Shown here: piece after piece, positions 16,545-62,420 of the stretch | Layout: each line of letters opens with the position of its first letter | Position numbering within the stretch: position 1 is the first letter of the stretch | Assembly: GCF_026340305.1 (NCBI RefSeq) | Contig: NZ_JAPEPI010000002.1 | Location: 3,038,001-3,102,000 of the forward strand | Length of the DNA: 64,000 nt | DNA from: Streptomyces sp. NBC_01381 | GTDB lineage: Bacteria; Actinomycetota; Actinomycetes; Streptomycetales; Streptomycetaceae | Reading direction: 5' to 3' | The notes under the pieces: model-generated | Databases searched by the model: none | Seen by the model: the letters and a program-made list of their open reading frames with translations, nothing else | Told to the model about the DNA's origin: nothing | Made by a program: the position numbers and the translations under genes

Positions 16545-17207
16545 GTGAAAGAGGCGTTGACGCTGACCGTGGACGGCACCGAGCCGATGTCGGCCGCCGC
16601 CGTCTCGGCCGTGCAGGAGGTCTGCGACCGGGCCGAGGCACAGGGCGGCTCCGGCATCCTCACCGTCCACGTCTCCGGCGCCCCCAGCGGCGACTGGACC
16701 AGCGGACTCGACGTGATGCTGGTCAGCAAGTGGGAGCGGGCGCTGCGCCGGCTGGAACGGCTCCCCGTCGCCACGGTTGCGGTCGCCGGCGGCGACTGTG
16801 GAGGGACGGCGCTCGACGTGTTCCTGGCTGCGGACGTCCGCGCGGCGACGAATGGCACCCGGCTGCTGATCCCCCGGGACGCCACCGCCACCTGGCCCGG
16901 CATGGCGGGCTACCGGCTCGTCGCGCTGGTCGGCACGGCGAGGATCCGCCGCGCCGTGCTCTTCGGCCTGCCGATCGAGGCTCCCGAGGCGCTGCGTCTT
17001 GGCATCGTCGACGAGATCGTCGACGAGCCCGCCGCCGCCGCGGCGGCCGTCGCCGGACTTGCCAGCGGGCTGGTCGGCAAGGAGCTGGCGATCCGGCGGC
17101 AGTTGCTCTTCGACGCCGCGACGACGAGCTTCGAGGACGCGCTCGGCCCGCATCTGGCCGCCTGCGACCGGGCGCTGCGCGGCACGGCCCGGCAGGAGGC
17201 GTCGTGA
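16545..17207 (+). CDS. dpgB: DpgB, enoyl-CoA hydratase-like partner of DpgA
   Basis: A 220-residue crotonase-fold protein, started at a GTG with GGGAG six bases upstream. The middle (AGGDCGGTALDVFLAADVRAA) is the oxyanion-hole helix of crotonases. The active-site acid residues typical of hydratases are not obvious, as is usual for DpgB. In characterised systems DpgB raises DpgA turnover and, with DpgD, helps dehydrate and aromatise the polyketide intermediate. Its stop overlaps the dpgC start by four bases (GTGA), so the two genes are translationally coupled. Confidence 0.9.
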   Translation: MKEALTLTVDGTEPMSAAAVSAVQEVCDRAEAQGGSGILTVHVSGAPSGDWTSGLDVMLVSKWERALRRLERLPVATVAVAGGDCGGTALDVFLAADVRAATNGTRLLIPRDATATWPGMAGYRLVALVGTARIRRAVLFGLPIEAPEALRLGIVDEIVDEPAAAAAAVAGLASGLVGKELAIRRQLLFDAATTSFEDALGPHLAACDRALRGTARQEAS

Positions 17208-18490
17208 CGGCACCCGACCAGCCGGACAGGGACGTCTGGCCGAGCCTGCGGGAGGCGGCGGCCCGCGTGGAGGACCTGATCGCGGCGCTCCCCGACCCCG
17301 GTGCGCGCACGCACCCGCAGCGCGCGGAGCTCGCCGCCGCCAAGGACGCGGCCCGCGCGCTGCGGGTGCACTACCTCGACACACACGCCGACGCCGTATT
17401 CGAGCGGCTCGCCGACGGGCTGCGCATCGACGAGCTGGTGGCAGCCGCCGCGGACGCCTACCCCGGCCTGGTGCCGACGGAGAAGCAGCTCGCCGCCGAC
17501 CGCGGCCGCCGCCAGGCGGACAAGGAGGGCTGGGAGATAGACCAGGGCATCTTCCTGCGGGCGGTGCTGCGCTCCCCGCTGGCGGGCCCGCGGGTGCTGG
17601 ACGCGATGCTGCGGCCGACGCCGCGCGCCCTGCGGCTGCTGCCGGAGTTCCGCCGCACCGGGGTGCTGCGCACCCGCTCGGTCCTGCTGGAACGGCGGGA
17701 CGGCGCCGCGTACCTGACGATGTGCAGGGACGACTGCCTGAACGCCGAGGACGGTGAGCAGGTCGACGACATGGAGACCGCCGTGGACCTCGCGCTCCTT
17801 GACGAGGAGGTGCGCGTCGGCGTGCTGCGGGGCGGGGAGATGAGCCATCCCCGCTACCGCGGCAAGCGGGTGTTCAGCGCCGGCATCAACCTCAAGAGCC
17901 TGCATGCCGGCGGCATCTCGCTGACCGGCTTCCTGCTCCGCCGCGAACTCGGCTACCTCCGCAAGCTGGTCACCGGCCTGCTCACCGACCACGCCGGGGC
18001 CTGGCATTCCCGTACGGTCGAAAAGCCCTGGATCGCGGCCGTCGACACCTTCGCCATCGGTGGCGGCATGCAGCTGCTGCTCGCCTGCGACCAGGTGCTC
18101 GCCGCGTCGGACGCCTATCTCACTCTGCCGGCCGCCCGCGAGGGCATCGTGCCGGGAGCCGCCAACTTCCGCCTCGGCCGGCACACCGGTCCGCGGATCT
18201 CCCGCCAGGTCATCCTGTCGGGGCGGCGGATCTGGGCGACCGAACCGGACGCCCGGCTGCTGATCGATGAGGTCGTGGAGCCCGGCGAGCTCGACGCCGC
18301 CGTGGCTCGCGGCGTGGCGCAGATGCAGAGCCCGGCGGTCGTCGCGAACCGCAGAATGCTGAACGCCGTCGAGGAGCCGCCGGAGGAATTCCGCCGGTAC
18401 ATGGCCGAATTCGCGCTGCAGCAGGCGCTGCGCCTGTACGGCGAGGACGTCATCGACAAGGTCGGCGGGTTCGCGGGGCGCGCCGGATGA
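17204..18490 (+). CDS. dpgC: DpgC, cofactor-independent 3,5-dihydroxyphenylacetyl-CoA dioxygenase
   Basis: A 428-residue protein with an N-terminal helical domain (about 1-190) and a C-terminal crotonase domain. Signature segments are GKRVFSAGINLKSLHAGGIS (about 222-241), KPWIAAVDTFAIGGGMQLLLACD and LPAAREGIVPGAANFRLGR. DpgC enzymes use O2 without metal or flavin to convert 3,5-dihydroxyphenylacetyl-CoA to 3,5-dihydroxyphenylglyoxylate with release of CoA. Length and domain order match the family. The start overlaps dpgB and the stop overlaps dpgD (ATGA). Confidence 0.92.
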   Translation: MTAPDQPDRDVWPSLREAAARVEDLIAALPDPGARTHPQRAELAAAKDAARALRVHYLDTHADAVFERLADGLRIDELVAAAADAYPGLVPTEKQLAADRGRRQADKEGWEIDQGIFLRAVLRSPLAGPRVLDAMLRPTPRALRLLPEFRRTGVLRTRSVLLERRDGAAYLTMCRDDCLNAEDGEQVDDMETAVDLALLDEEVRVGVLRGGEMSHPRYRGKRVFSAGINLKSLHAGGISLTGFLLRRELGYLRKLVTGLLTDHAGAWHSRTVEKPWIAAVDTFAIGGGMQLLLACDQVLAASDAYLTLPAAREGIVPGAANFRLGRHTGPRISRQVILSGRRIWATEPDARLLIDEVVEPGELDAAVARGVAQMQSPAVVANRRMLNAVEEPPEEFRRYMAEFALQQALRLYGEDVIDKVGGFAGRAG

Positions 18491-19290
18491 ACGACGCCGG
18501 CCCCCGGGTGCGGTGCGTCACGCGCGACCACGTCGCCTACGTCACGCTCGACCGCCCGGACGTGCTCAACGCGATGGACCTGCGCATGCACGAGGAGCTC
18601 GGCGCGGTCTGGGACTACGTCGAGGCCGACGACGAGGTACGCGTCGCCGTACTCACCGGGGCCGGCGACCGCGCCTTCAGCGTCGGACAGGACCTCAAGG
18701 AGCGCGCCCGGCTGGGCGCCCAGGGCGCGCCGCCGACCACCTTCGGCAGCCGCGGCCAGAGCGGCTGGCCGCGGCTCACCGACCGCTTCACGCTGTCCAA
18801 GCCGGTGCTCGCGCGGGTCCAGGGCTACGCCCTCGGCGGCGGGTTCGAACTCGCTCTGGCCTGCGACCTGATCATCGCCTCCGAGCGGGCCGTGTTCGGC
18901 CTGCCCGAGGCGCGGCTCGGCCTGATCCCCGGGGCGGGCGGCGCGTTCCGGCTGATCCGGCAGCTGCCGCAGAAGGTCGCGCTCGGACACCTGCTGACCG
19001 GCCGCAGCCTCGACGCCGCCGAGGCCCTGCGGTACGGCCTGGTCAACGAGGTCGTACCGCCTGACCGGCTGGACGACTGCGTCGCCCAGTGGACGCGGGA
19101 CCTGGTGTGTAGTGCCCCGCTCTCGGTACGGGCGATCAAGCAGGCCGCCCTGGCGTCGGTCGACATGCCGCTCCCGGACGCGTTCACCGCCACCTACAGC
19201 TGGGAGGAGCGCCGCAGACGCAGTGGGGATGTGGCGGAAGGGGTCAAGGCCTTCACGGAGAAGCGCGATCCCGTCTGGACCGGTAAGTGA
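18487..19290 (+). CDS. dpgD: DpgD, enoyl-CoA hydratase/isomerase-like
   Basis: A 267-residue crotonase. The canonical features are RPDVLNAMDLRMHEEL near the N-terminus, GDRAFSVGQDLKER (oxyanion residue), LARVQGYALGGGFELALACD, and FGLPEARLGLIPGAGGAFRL with the catalytic-region acids in LPEARLG. In the Dpg pathway DpgD acts with DpgB on the DpgA product. It begins inside the last codons of dpgC and is followed 24 bases later by the hydrolase gene, so it lies in the same operon. Confidence 0.9.
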   Translation: MNDAGPRVRCVTRDHVAYVTLDRPDVLNAMDLRMHEELGAVWDYVEADDEVRVAVLTGAGDRAFSVGQDLKERARLGAQGAPPTTFGSRGQSGWPRLTDRFTLSKPVLARVQGYALGGGFELALACDLIIASERAVFGLPEARLGLIPGAGGAFRLIRQLPQKVALGHLLTGRSLDAAEALRYGLVNEVVPPDRLDDCVAQWTRDLVCSAPLSVRAIKQAALASVDMPLPDAFTATYSWEERRRRSGDVAEGVKAFTEKRDPVWTGK

Positions 19291-19314
19291 GCGGAGAGCA
19301 AAGGGGGATGCCCG

Positions 19315-20115
19315 ATGCCGGTGGTGCCTGTCAACGGGATCAGGCTGAGCTACGACGACTACGGTTCCGGAGAGCCGGTGGTGATGGTCACCGGAACCGG
19401 CGCGCCCGGGCGGATTTGGCGCACCCACCAGGTCCCGGCTCTGAAGGCGGCCGGCTACCGGGTCGTCACCGTCGACAACCGGGGCATCCCGCCGACCGAA
19501 GCCGGACCGCAGTCATACACCCTCGACGACATGGCGGCTGACGTCGCCGGACTCATCGAGCACCTGGGCGCGGGCCCGTGCCGGGTCGTCGGCTTCTCCC
19601 TGGGCGGCATCATCGTCGCCGAACTGCTGCTGGCCCGCCCCGAGCTCGTCCGGCAGGCCGTGCTGATCGCCTCCTGCGGCCGGGCGGACGCGCTGATCGC
19701 AGCCATGGCGGCCGCCGACCTGGCACTGGCCGACAGCGGCGCCCTGCCGCCGGCGTACGCGGCCTATGCGCAGGCGATCCAGAACCTGTCGCCGGAAACC
19801 CTCAATGACGAGGAGCGCCTGCAGGACTGGCTGGCCGTCTTCGAGCTGTCCGGGGCCGCCCCCGGGTCGGTCCGCGCCCAGTTGGGCCTGCAGCTGATCG
19901 GCAACCGGCTGCCCGCCTACCGCCGGATCGGCGTGCCCTGCCACGTCATCGGCTTCGCCGACGACCTCGTCGCCCGCCCGCACCTGGTCCGTGAGGTCGC
20001 GGCGGCGATCCCCGGCGCCGGTTACACCGAAATCTCCGGCTGCGGCCACTTCGGCTGCCTGGAAAAGCCCGACGCGGTGAACGAGGCGATGACCGGATTC
20101 TTCACGCCCGGCTGA
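19315..20115 (+). CDS. Alpha/beta hydrolase at the end of the Dpg operon
   Basis: A 266-residue alpha/beta hydrolase. The nucleophile elbow is VVGFSLGGIIVAELL (Ser about 97), the acid is probably in GFADDLVARPH (about 216) and the His is in GCGHFGCLEKP (about 243). The oxyanion segment VTGTGAPGRIW is near residue 27. The fold covers esterases, thioesterases and perhydrolases. A Bhp-like or editing thioesterase role is conceivable: releasing an aromatic acyl group from CoA or a carrier protein in precursor supply. The context (last gene of the operon, 24 bases after dpgD) supports a role in Dpg or amino-acyl handling, but the substrate cannot be told. Confidence 0.65.
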   Translation: MPVVPVNGIRLSYDDYGSGEPVVMVTGTGAPGRIWRTHQVPALKAAGYRVVTVDNRGIPPTEAGPQSYTLDDMAADVAGLIEHLGAGPCRVVGFSLGGIIVAELLLARPELVRQAVLIASCGRADALIAAMAAADLALADSGALPPAYAAYAQAIQNLSPETLNDEERLQDWLAVFELSGAAPGSVRAQLGLQLIGNRLPAYRRIGVPCHVIGFADDLVARPHLVREVAAAIPGAGYTEISGCGHFGCLEKPDAVNEAMTGFFTPG

Positions 20116-20174
20116 CGTATCCGAGCGATAGCGTTATCGGCTGAAGGCGACCGGGCTGCGCTAGGGGTGGGGCG

Positions 20175-20828
20175 ATGAGAGTGCTGGTGGTTGAGGATCA
20201 TGCCGTGCTGGCGGAATCGGTGGCGCGGGTATTACGCCGCGAAGGAATGGCCGTCGATGTCGTACACGACGGTGAACGCGCCCTGGAGAGCACCTCCGTC
20301 GTCGACTACGACGTCGTCGTGCTCGACCGGGACCTCCCCGGAATCCACGGCGACGACGTCTGCGGCACGCTGGCCGAACAGCCGCAGCAGCCCCGTGTGC
20401 TGATGCTCACCGCCTCCGGCACGATGGCCGAGCGGGTGGAAGGGCTGAATCTGGGCGCGGACGACTATCTGCCCAAGCCCTTCGCCTATCCGGAGCTCAT
20501 CGCCCGGATCCGCGCCATCTCCCGGCGCCCGCAGCAGGCGCTCGCGCCCATCCTCGACCACGGCGACCTGCGGCTCGACCCAGGCAAGCGGCTCGCCACT
20601 CGCGGCGGCGAGCGGCTGCCACTCAACCCCAAGGAGCTGGCGGTCCTCGAGTACCTCATGACCGCCGAGGGCCGGGTGGTACCGACCGAGGAGCTGCTGG
20701 AGCGGGTGTGGGACGACGCAACGGACCCGTTCACCAACACCGTCAAGACGACGATCAACCGGCTGCGCGCGAAGCTGGGGTCCCCGCCCGTGATCGAGAC
20801 GGTACCCCGCGGCGGGTACCGGATCTGA
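20175..20828 (+). CDS. OmpR-family response regulator
   Basis: A 217-residue regulator. The receiver domain (1-115) has the acidic pocket VVEDH, the phosphoacceptor Asp in DVVVLDRDLPG (about 52), and the conserved Thr and Lys in MLTASG and LPKPF. The winged-helix domain (about 125-217) ends in TVKTTINRLRAKLG and ETVPRGGYRI, as in OmpR/PhoB proteins. It is paired with the sensor kinase 16 bases downstream. The gene contains a TTA codon at 20232-20234, so it may need bldA tRNA. Its place between the Dpg operon and the mbtH/NRPS operon suggests control of production or self-protection, but no van-type target gene is in the window. Confidence 0.85.
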   Translation: MRVLVVEDHAVLAESVARVLRREGMAVDVVHDGERALESTSVVDYDVVVLDRDLPGIHGDDVCGTLAEQPQQPRVLMLTASGTMAERVEGLNLGADDYLPKPFAYPELIARIRAISRRPQQALAPILDHGDLRLDPGKRLATRGGERLPLNPKELAVLEYLMTAEGRVVPTEELLERVWDDATDPFTNTVKTTINRLRAKLGSPPVIETVPRGGYRI

Positions 20829-20844
20829 CCGGATCTGAGGTGTC

Positions 20845-22125
20845 ATGCGCTCGTTCCCGCTGACCGCGACCCACCTCACCCGTGCCCGGGCCGCCGCGCT
20901 GCTGCGGCCCCGGCGGGTACGCATGCGCCTCACCCTGCTGTACGGAGGGCTGTTCGTCCTGTCCGGCGCCGTCCTGCTCACCGTCACCTATCTGCTCGTG
21001 GCCAGCTCCACCGGCGGCCCAGTCCTGGTCAGCGGCTACCAGGAGTCGTCGGAGTCGGGTGAGCCGCCGCGCCGCAGCCGGTTGATCGGCGACGGCCAAC
21101 CGGCGTCGGCCGACCGGCTTACGGAAGGGCTGCGCCAGCAGGCCGCCCGTACCCACGAGGAAATGATGAGCCGGCTGCTGTTCGAGTCGGCGATCGCCCT
21201 CGCGGTCACGGCGGTGATCGCGATCTGGCTCGGCTGGGTGGTCGCCGGCCGCGTGCTGCACCCGCTGCGCTCCATGACCACCGCCATCCAGCAGATCACG
21301 GCACGCAATGTGCACGAGCGGCTGGCCGTCGACGGCCCGCGCGACGAGCTGAAGGACCTCGCCGACACGGTGGACGGCCTGCTCGGCCGACTGGAGACGG
21401 CCCTGGACTCCCATAGACGCTTCGTCGCCAACGCCGCGCACGAACTGCGCACCCCGCTCACGCTGGAGCACGCGCTGCTCGAGGAGTCCCTCATCGACGG
21501 CGCCCCGACGGTCGAGTCCTTCCGCAGCAACTTCGAGCGGCTGCTGGCGATCAGCAAGCAGCAGGGCCGACTGCTGGAGTCGCTGCTGTTCCTGGCGACC
21601 AGCGAGCGCGGCCTCGAGCAGCCGGAGCCGCTGGAGCTGGCGCACCTCGCCGACGAAATCGTACGTACCTTCCGCCCGGCCGCCGAACGGCGCGGCCTGC
21701 GGCTCGTCGCCGATGTCGAGCCCGCCGCCCTGCACGGTGACCCAGTGCTGGTGGAACGGCTGCTGGCCAACCTCCTCGACAACGCGATCGACTACAACCA
21801 CCCCGACGGGCAGGTGGAGATCACCATCGGCACCCGCTCCGGCCGGGCCTTCGTCCGGGTCGCCAACACCGGTCCGCAGGTCCCCGCGGACCAGGTCGAC
21901 CGGCTGTTCAACCCCTTCCAGCGGATGCGCCGCAACGCCGACGACGGCCACCACGGCCTCGGCCTGTCCATCGTCCGCTCCATCGCCACCGCACACGACG
22001 CCGAACTCACGGCGCAGGACCGCCCGGACGGCGGCCTGGTCGTGCAGGTGGTCTTTCCCGCACAGCGCAAGCTCACCGGCGCTGCGACGAGAGCGGTGAC
22101 AAGAAAGGCCGACAAGTCCAAATAG
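20845..22125 (+). CDS. Membrane sensor histidine kinase
   Basis: A 426-residue kinase with two transmembrane segments (about 33-54, LYGGLFVLSGAVLLTVTYLL; about 112-134, LLFESAIALAVTAVIAIWLG) enclosing an extracytoplasmic loop of about 55 residues. A HAMP segment follows, then a HisKA box (FVANAAHELRTPLTLEHALL, His about 199) and an ATPase domain with NLLDNAIDYN (N box) and HHGLGLSIVRSIA (G2 box). The loop is short, as in kinases that sense envelope or small-molecule signals. It is co-transcribed with the response regulator. A Bbr-type operator begins four bases after its stop and serves the next operon. Confidence 0.85.
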   Translation: MRSFPLTATHLTRARAAALLRPRRVRMRLTLLYGGLFVLSGAVLLTVTYLLVASSTGGPVLVSGYQESSESGEPPRRSRLIGDGQPASADRLTEGLRQQAARTHEEMMSRLLFESAIALAVTAVIAIWLGWVVAGRVLHPLRSMTTAIQQITARNVHERLAVDGPRDELKDLADTVDGLLGRLETALDSHRRFVANAAHELRTPLTLEHALLEESLIDGAPTVESFRSNFERLLAISKQQGRLLESLLFLATSERGLEQPEPLELAHLADEIVRTFRPAAERRGLRLVADVEPAALHGDPVLVERLLANLLDNAIDYNHPDGQVEITIGTRSGRAFVRVANTGPQVPADQVDRLFNPFQRMRRNADDGHHGLGLSIVRSIATAHDAELTAQDRPDGGLVVQVVFPAQRKLTGAATRAVTRKADKSK

Positions 22126-22128
22126 CGT

Positions 22129-22157
22129 GTCCAAGTGCCGAGAATAAGCGGTTGGAC
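22129..22157. promoter_or_regulatory. StrR/Bbr-type operator upstream of mbtH-ABC-NRPS operon
   Basis: GTCCAA, 17 bases, then TTGGAC, an exact match placed 88 bases before the mbtH start and directly after the sensor kinase stop. It should drive the mbtH, transporter and NRPS genes, which run on with short gaps to at least the second P450 gene. Confidence 0.8.
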
Positions 22158-22244
22158 AGGGCTGTCAAATTACGCTGCTTGTCGTCTACCAGGGGCCTGA
22201 TTATTGTTGGCCACGCCCAGGTGAACCCATTGGCGGGAGTGGTC

Positions 22245-22490
22245 ATGGCGAATCCCTTTGACGACGAGAACGGCTCCTTTCTGGTGCTGGTGAACGACGA
22301 AAACCAGCATTCTCTCTGGCCCGCATTCGCCGAGGTGCCGGACGGCTGGAAGGTCGTTTTCGGCGAGGGAATGCGAGCGGCCTGCATGTCGTACATCGAG
22401 GAGAACTGGACGGACATGCGTCCCAGGAGCCTCGCCGAGGCGATGGACGCGGCCGACGGCGAGAACGTCACGGCCGAATCCGTCAACTGA
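22245..22490 (+). CDS. MbtH-like protein
   Basis: An 81-residue MbtH-family protein; the ATG at 22245 has GGGAG at normal spacing. All family landmarks are present: NPFDDENGSFLVLVNDENQHSLWPAFAEVPDGW, the second conserved Trp region (YIEENWTDMRPRSL) and the intervening GWKVVF. MbtH proteins bind NRPS adenylation domains and are needed for activity or solubility of many of them, notably those loading Tyr and phenylglycines in glycopeptide systems. It is the first gene of the assembly operon and probably serves all nine A domains. Confidence 0.95.
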   Translation: MANPFDDENGSFLVLVNDENQHSLWPAFAEVPDGWKVVFGEGMRAACMSYIEENWTDMRPRSLAEAMDAADGENVTAESVN

Positions 22491-22536
22491 CCGAAGACCG
22501 ACCGGACGGCGAGACAACGGGACAGAGGTGGTAGCT

Positions 22537-24714
22537 GTGGCCATGATGGGTGGCCCAGGACCGGTGATCGTGCGAGGGGACGGACCCGATCCGTCCATCG
22601 GGAAACAAGAGGTCAGGCCCGGCACCGCAAAGCGAATATTCCCGTACGCCAGGCGACACCGCCGCATAATAGTGGGCCTGTTGGCGACGACGACGCTGAA
22701 CGCCGGCATCGCGGTTGCCATTCCGCTGATGTTCAAATACCTCATCGACAACGGAATTCTCAAGAACGACACCTCGGCCGTCGTATGGATAGCCGTGGCC
22801 GTCGCCGGATTGTCCCTCGTGGCCGGCCTGCTTGGATTCGTGGAGGCCTGGGTGTCCGCCCGGGTCAGCGAGGGGCTCATCTACGACCTGCGGACCGAGG
22901 TCTTCGACCACGTACAGCGGCAGCCGCTGGCCTTCTTCACCCGGGCCCAGACCGGAGCGCTGGTCAGTCGGCTCAACACCGACGTGATGGGAGCACAAGC
23001 GGCGCTCACGTCGCTGCTCTCCACCGTCGTCTCCGCTGCGCTCACCCTCACCTTCATCCTGATCACGATGATCTACCTGTCGTGGGTCATCACGCTGATC
23101 GCCCTGCTGCTGGCCCCGTTCTTCGTGGTGCCCGGCCGGGTCATCGGCCGCCGGATGCAGCGGCTCATGCGGCGGCACATGCAGATCAACGCCGAAATGG
23201 GCTCGATGATGCATGAGCGGTTCAACGTCACCGGCGCCCTCCTCGCCAAGCTCTACGGCCGCCCCGGCCGGGAGTCGGCCGAGTTCTCCGGACTGGCGGG
23301 CAGAAGCCGCGACGTGGGTGTGCAGACCTCCGTCCACATGAAGCTGCTCTTCCTCTCCACCATGCTGGTCAGCTCGCTGGCCACGGCCGCGGTGTACGGG
23401 GTCGGCGGCCATCTGGTCATCGACCGCACCATCCAGATGGGCACCCTGGTGGCCCTGGCCACCCTGCTCACCCGGCTGATGCAGCCGATCGGCCAGCTCT
23501 CCAACGCCCAGGCGGACGTGATGAATACGCTGGTCAGCTTTGACCGGCTGTTCGAGGTCCTGGACCTGAAGCCGCTGATCGCGGAGAAGCCGGACGCGGT
23601 GGCGCTGCCGGCGGCGAGCGGTGCCGGAGACGGTGCCGGCGGCAAGCAGTCGCCCGCGATGTCGGTCGAGTTCGACAATGTGTCGTTCCGCTACCCCAAG
23701 GCGGCCGACGTCTCGCTCGCCTCCCTCGAATCGATCGCGCTGCCGATGCCGGAGCGCGCCGGCGACGCCTGGACCCTGCGGGACCTCAGCTTCACCGCAC
23801 CGGCCGGCAAGCTCACCGCGCTGGTCGGCCGCTCCGGAGCGGGCAAGACGACCATCACGCACCTGGTGCCGCGCCTGTACGACCCGGGCGCCGGTACGGT
23901 GCGCATCGGCGGCCATGACCTGCGCGACCTGACCCTGGAGTCGGTGCTGGACACCGTCGGCATGGTCACCCAGGATGCGCACCTCTTCCACACCACCATC
24001 CGCCAGAACCTCACTTACGCCCGCCCGGACGCCACCGAGCAGGACCTGATCGACGCCTGCAAGGCCGCGCAGATCTGGGAGCTGATCGAAGCGCTTCCGG
24101 ACGGCTTCGACACCGTGGTCGGCGACCGTGGCTACCGGCTCTCCGGCGGCGAGAAGCAGCGCATCGCCATGGCCAGGCTGCTGTTGAAGGCTCCGCCCGT
24201 CGTGGTCCTCGACGAGGCCACCGCGCATCTCGATTCGGAGTCCGAGGCGGCCGTGCAACAGGCCCTCAAGACCGCGCTGAAGGGGCGCACCTCGCTGGTC
24301 ATCGCCCACCGACTGGCAACGATCCGCGACGCCGACCAGATCTTGGTGATCGACGAGGGCCGGGTCCAGGAGTCGGGCACCCACGAGGAACTGCTCGAAC
24401 AGGGCGGGCTGTACGCCGAGCTGTACCGGACGCAGTTCGCTGACCAGTCGAAGAACGGATCGCCGGCGCCGCGACCGGAACTGGAGCCGGTGCATACGGG
24501 CGGGCCCGGGCCTGGGCCGGGCGGTCCTGGGCCCGGTGGCCGTGGTCCGGTGCGGATCGGGATGGGACCCGAGCCCGGGATGGGACCAGGGCCGGGGATG
24601 GGACCAGGGCCGGGGATGGGCCCCGGGCCGGGCATGGGACCGGGCCCCGGCGGGCCCGGAGGCGGCCCCTTCTTTCACCAGGGCCCGCCGCCACCGCCGC
24701 CTGAGCACCGCTGA
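22537..24714 (+). CDS. MsbA-type ABC exporter with Gly-Pro-Met repeat tail
   Basis: A half-transporter of about 725 residues. The GTG at 22537 follows GAGGTGG, while other in-frame starts lie at 22528 and 22543. The N-terminal domain has six predicted membrane helices (about 40-330). The ATPase has Walker A VGRSGAGKTT, signature LSGGEKQR, Walker B VVVLDEATAHLD and the switch His in IAHRL. It is of the type that exports glycopeptides across the membrane (Tba-like), and its position between mbtH and the NRPS genes agrees. The last about 75 residues are unusual: a low-complexity tail of Gly, Pro and Met with five GMGPxP hexapeptides and a PPPPPP stretch. That tail is not part of the normal exporter fold. 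Confidence 0.88.
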   Translation: MAMMGGPGPVIVRGDGPDPSIGKQEVRPGTAKRIFPYARRHRRIIVGLLATTTLNAGIAVAIPLMFKYLIDNGILKNDTSAVVWIAVAVAGLSLVAGLLGFVEAWVSARVSEGLIYDLRTEVFDHVQRQPLAFFTRAQTGALVSRLNTDVMGAQAALTSLLSTVVSAALTLTFILITMIYLSWVITLIALLLAPFFVVPGRVIGRRMQRLMRRHMQINAEMGSMMHERFNVTGALLAKLYGRPGRESAEFSGLAGRSRDVGVQTSVHMKLLFLSTMLVSSLATAAVYGVGGHLVIDRTIQMGTLVALATLLTRLMQPIGQLSNAQADVMNTLVSFDRLFEVLDLKPLIAEKPDAVALPAASGAGDGAGGKQSPAMSVEFDNVSFRYPKAADVSLASLESIALPMPERAGDAWTLRDLSFTAPAGKLTALVGRSGAGKTTITHLVPRLYDPGAGTVRIGGHDLRDLTLESVLDTVGMVTQDAHLFHTTIRQNLTYARPDATEQDLIDACKAAQIWELIEALPDGFDTVVGDRGYRLSGGEKQRIAMARLLLKAPPVVVLDEATAHLDSESEAAVQQALKTALKGRTSLVIAHRLATIRDADQILVIDEGRVQESGTHEELLEQGGLYAELYRTQFADQSKNGSPAPRPELEPVHTGGPGPGPGGPGPGGRGPVRIGMGPEPGMGPGPGMGPGPGMGPGPGMGPGPGGPGGGPFFHQGPPPPPPEHR
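24559..24648 (+). repeat. Five 18-bp tandem repeats in the transporter tail
   Basis: Five units of 18 bp, each of the form GGG ATG GGA CCN GRG CCN, encode GMGPEP once and GMGPGP four times. Units 2 and 3 are identical. Slippage or unequal exchange could change copy number. Confidence 0.9.
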
Positions 24715-24761
24715 CTCCGCACGCACGTCCAGCGATCGACGACCCAGTGGAGACCTCTGGC

Positions 24762-50575
<25,814 letters not shown>

Positions 50576-50611
50576 GACACTCGACCCAGGCAACTGTGAG
50601 GAGAAAACCCG

Positions 50612-62419
<11,808 letters not shown>

Positions 62420-62420
62420 G

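Noticed and set aside
20126..20139. Short inverted repeat CGATA-GCGT-TATCG before the response regulator
   Set aside because: The five-base arms are too short to support an operator or terminator claim, although autoregulation is possible.
20845..22125. Sensor kinase as VanS with linked vancomycin-type resistance
   Set aside because: No vanH, vanA or vanX homologue is visible in the window, and the kinase sequence alone does not justify the name.
24727..24755. GTCCAG before NRPS1 as a further Bbr-type site
   Set aside because: The second half TTGGAC is not present at the required spacing.
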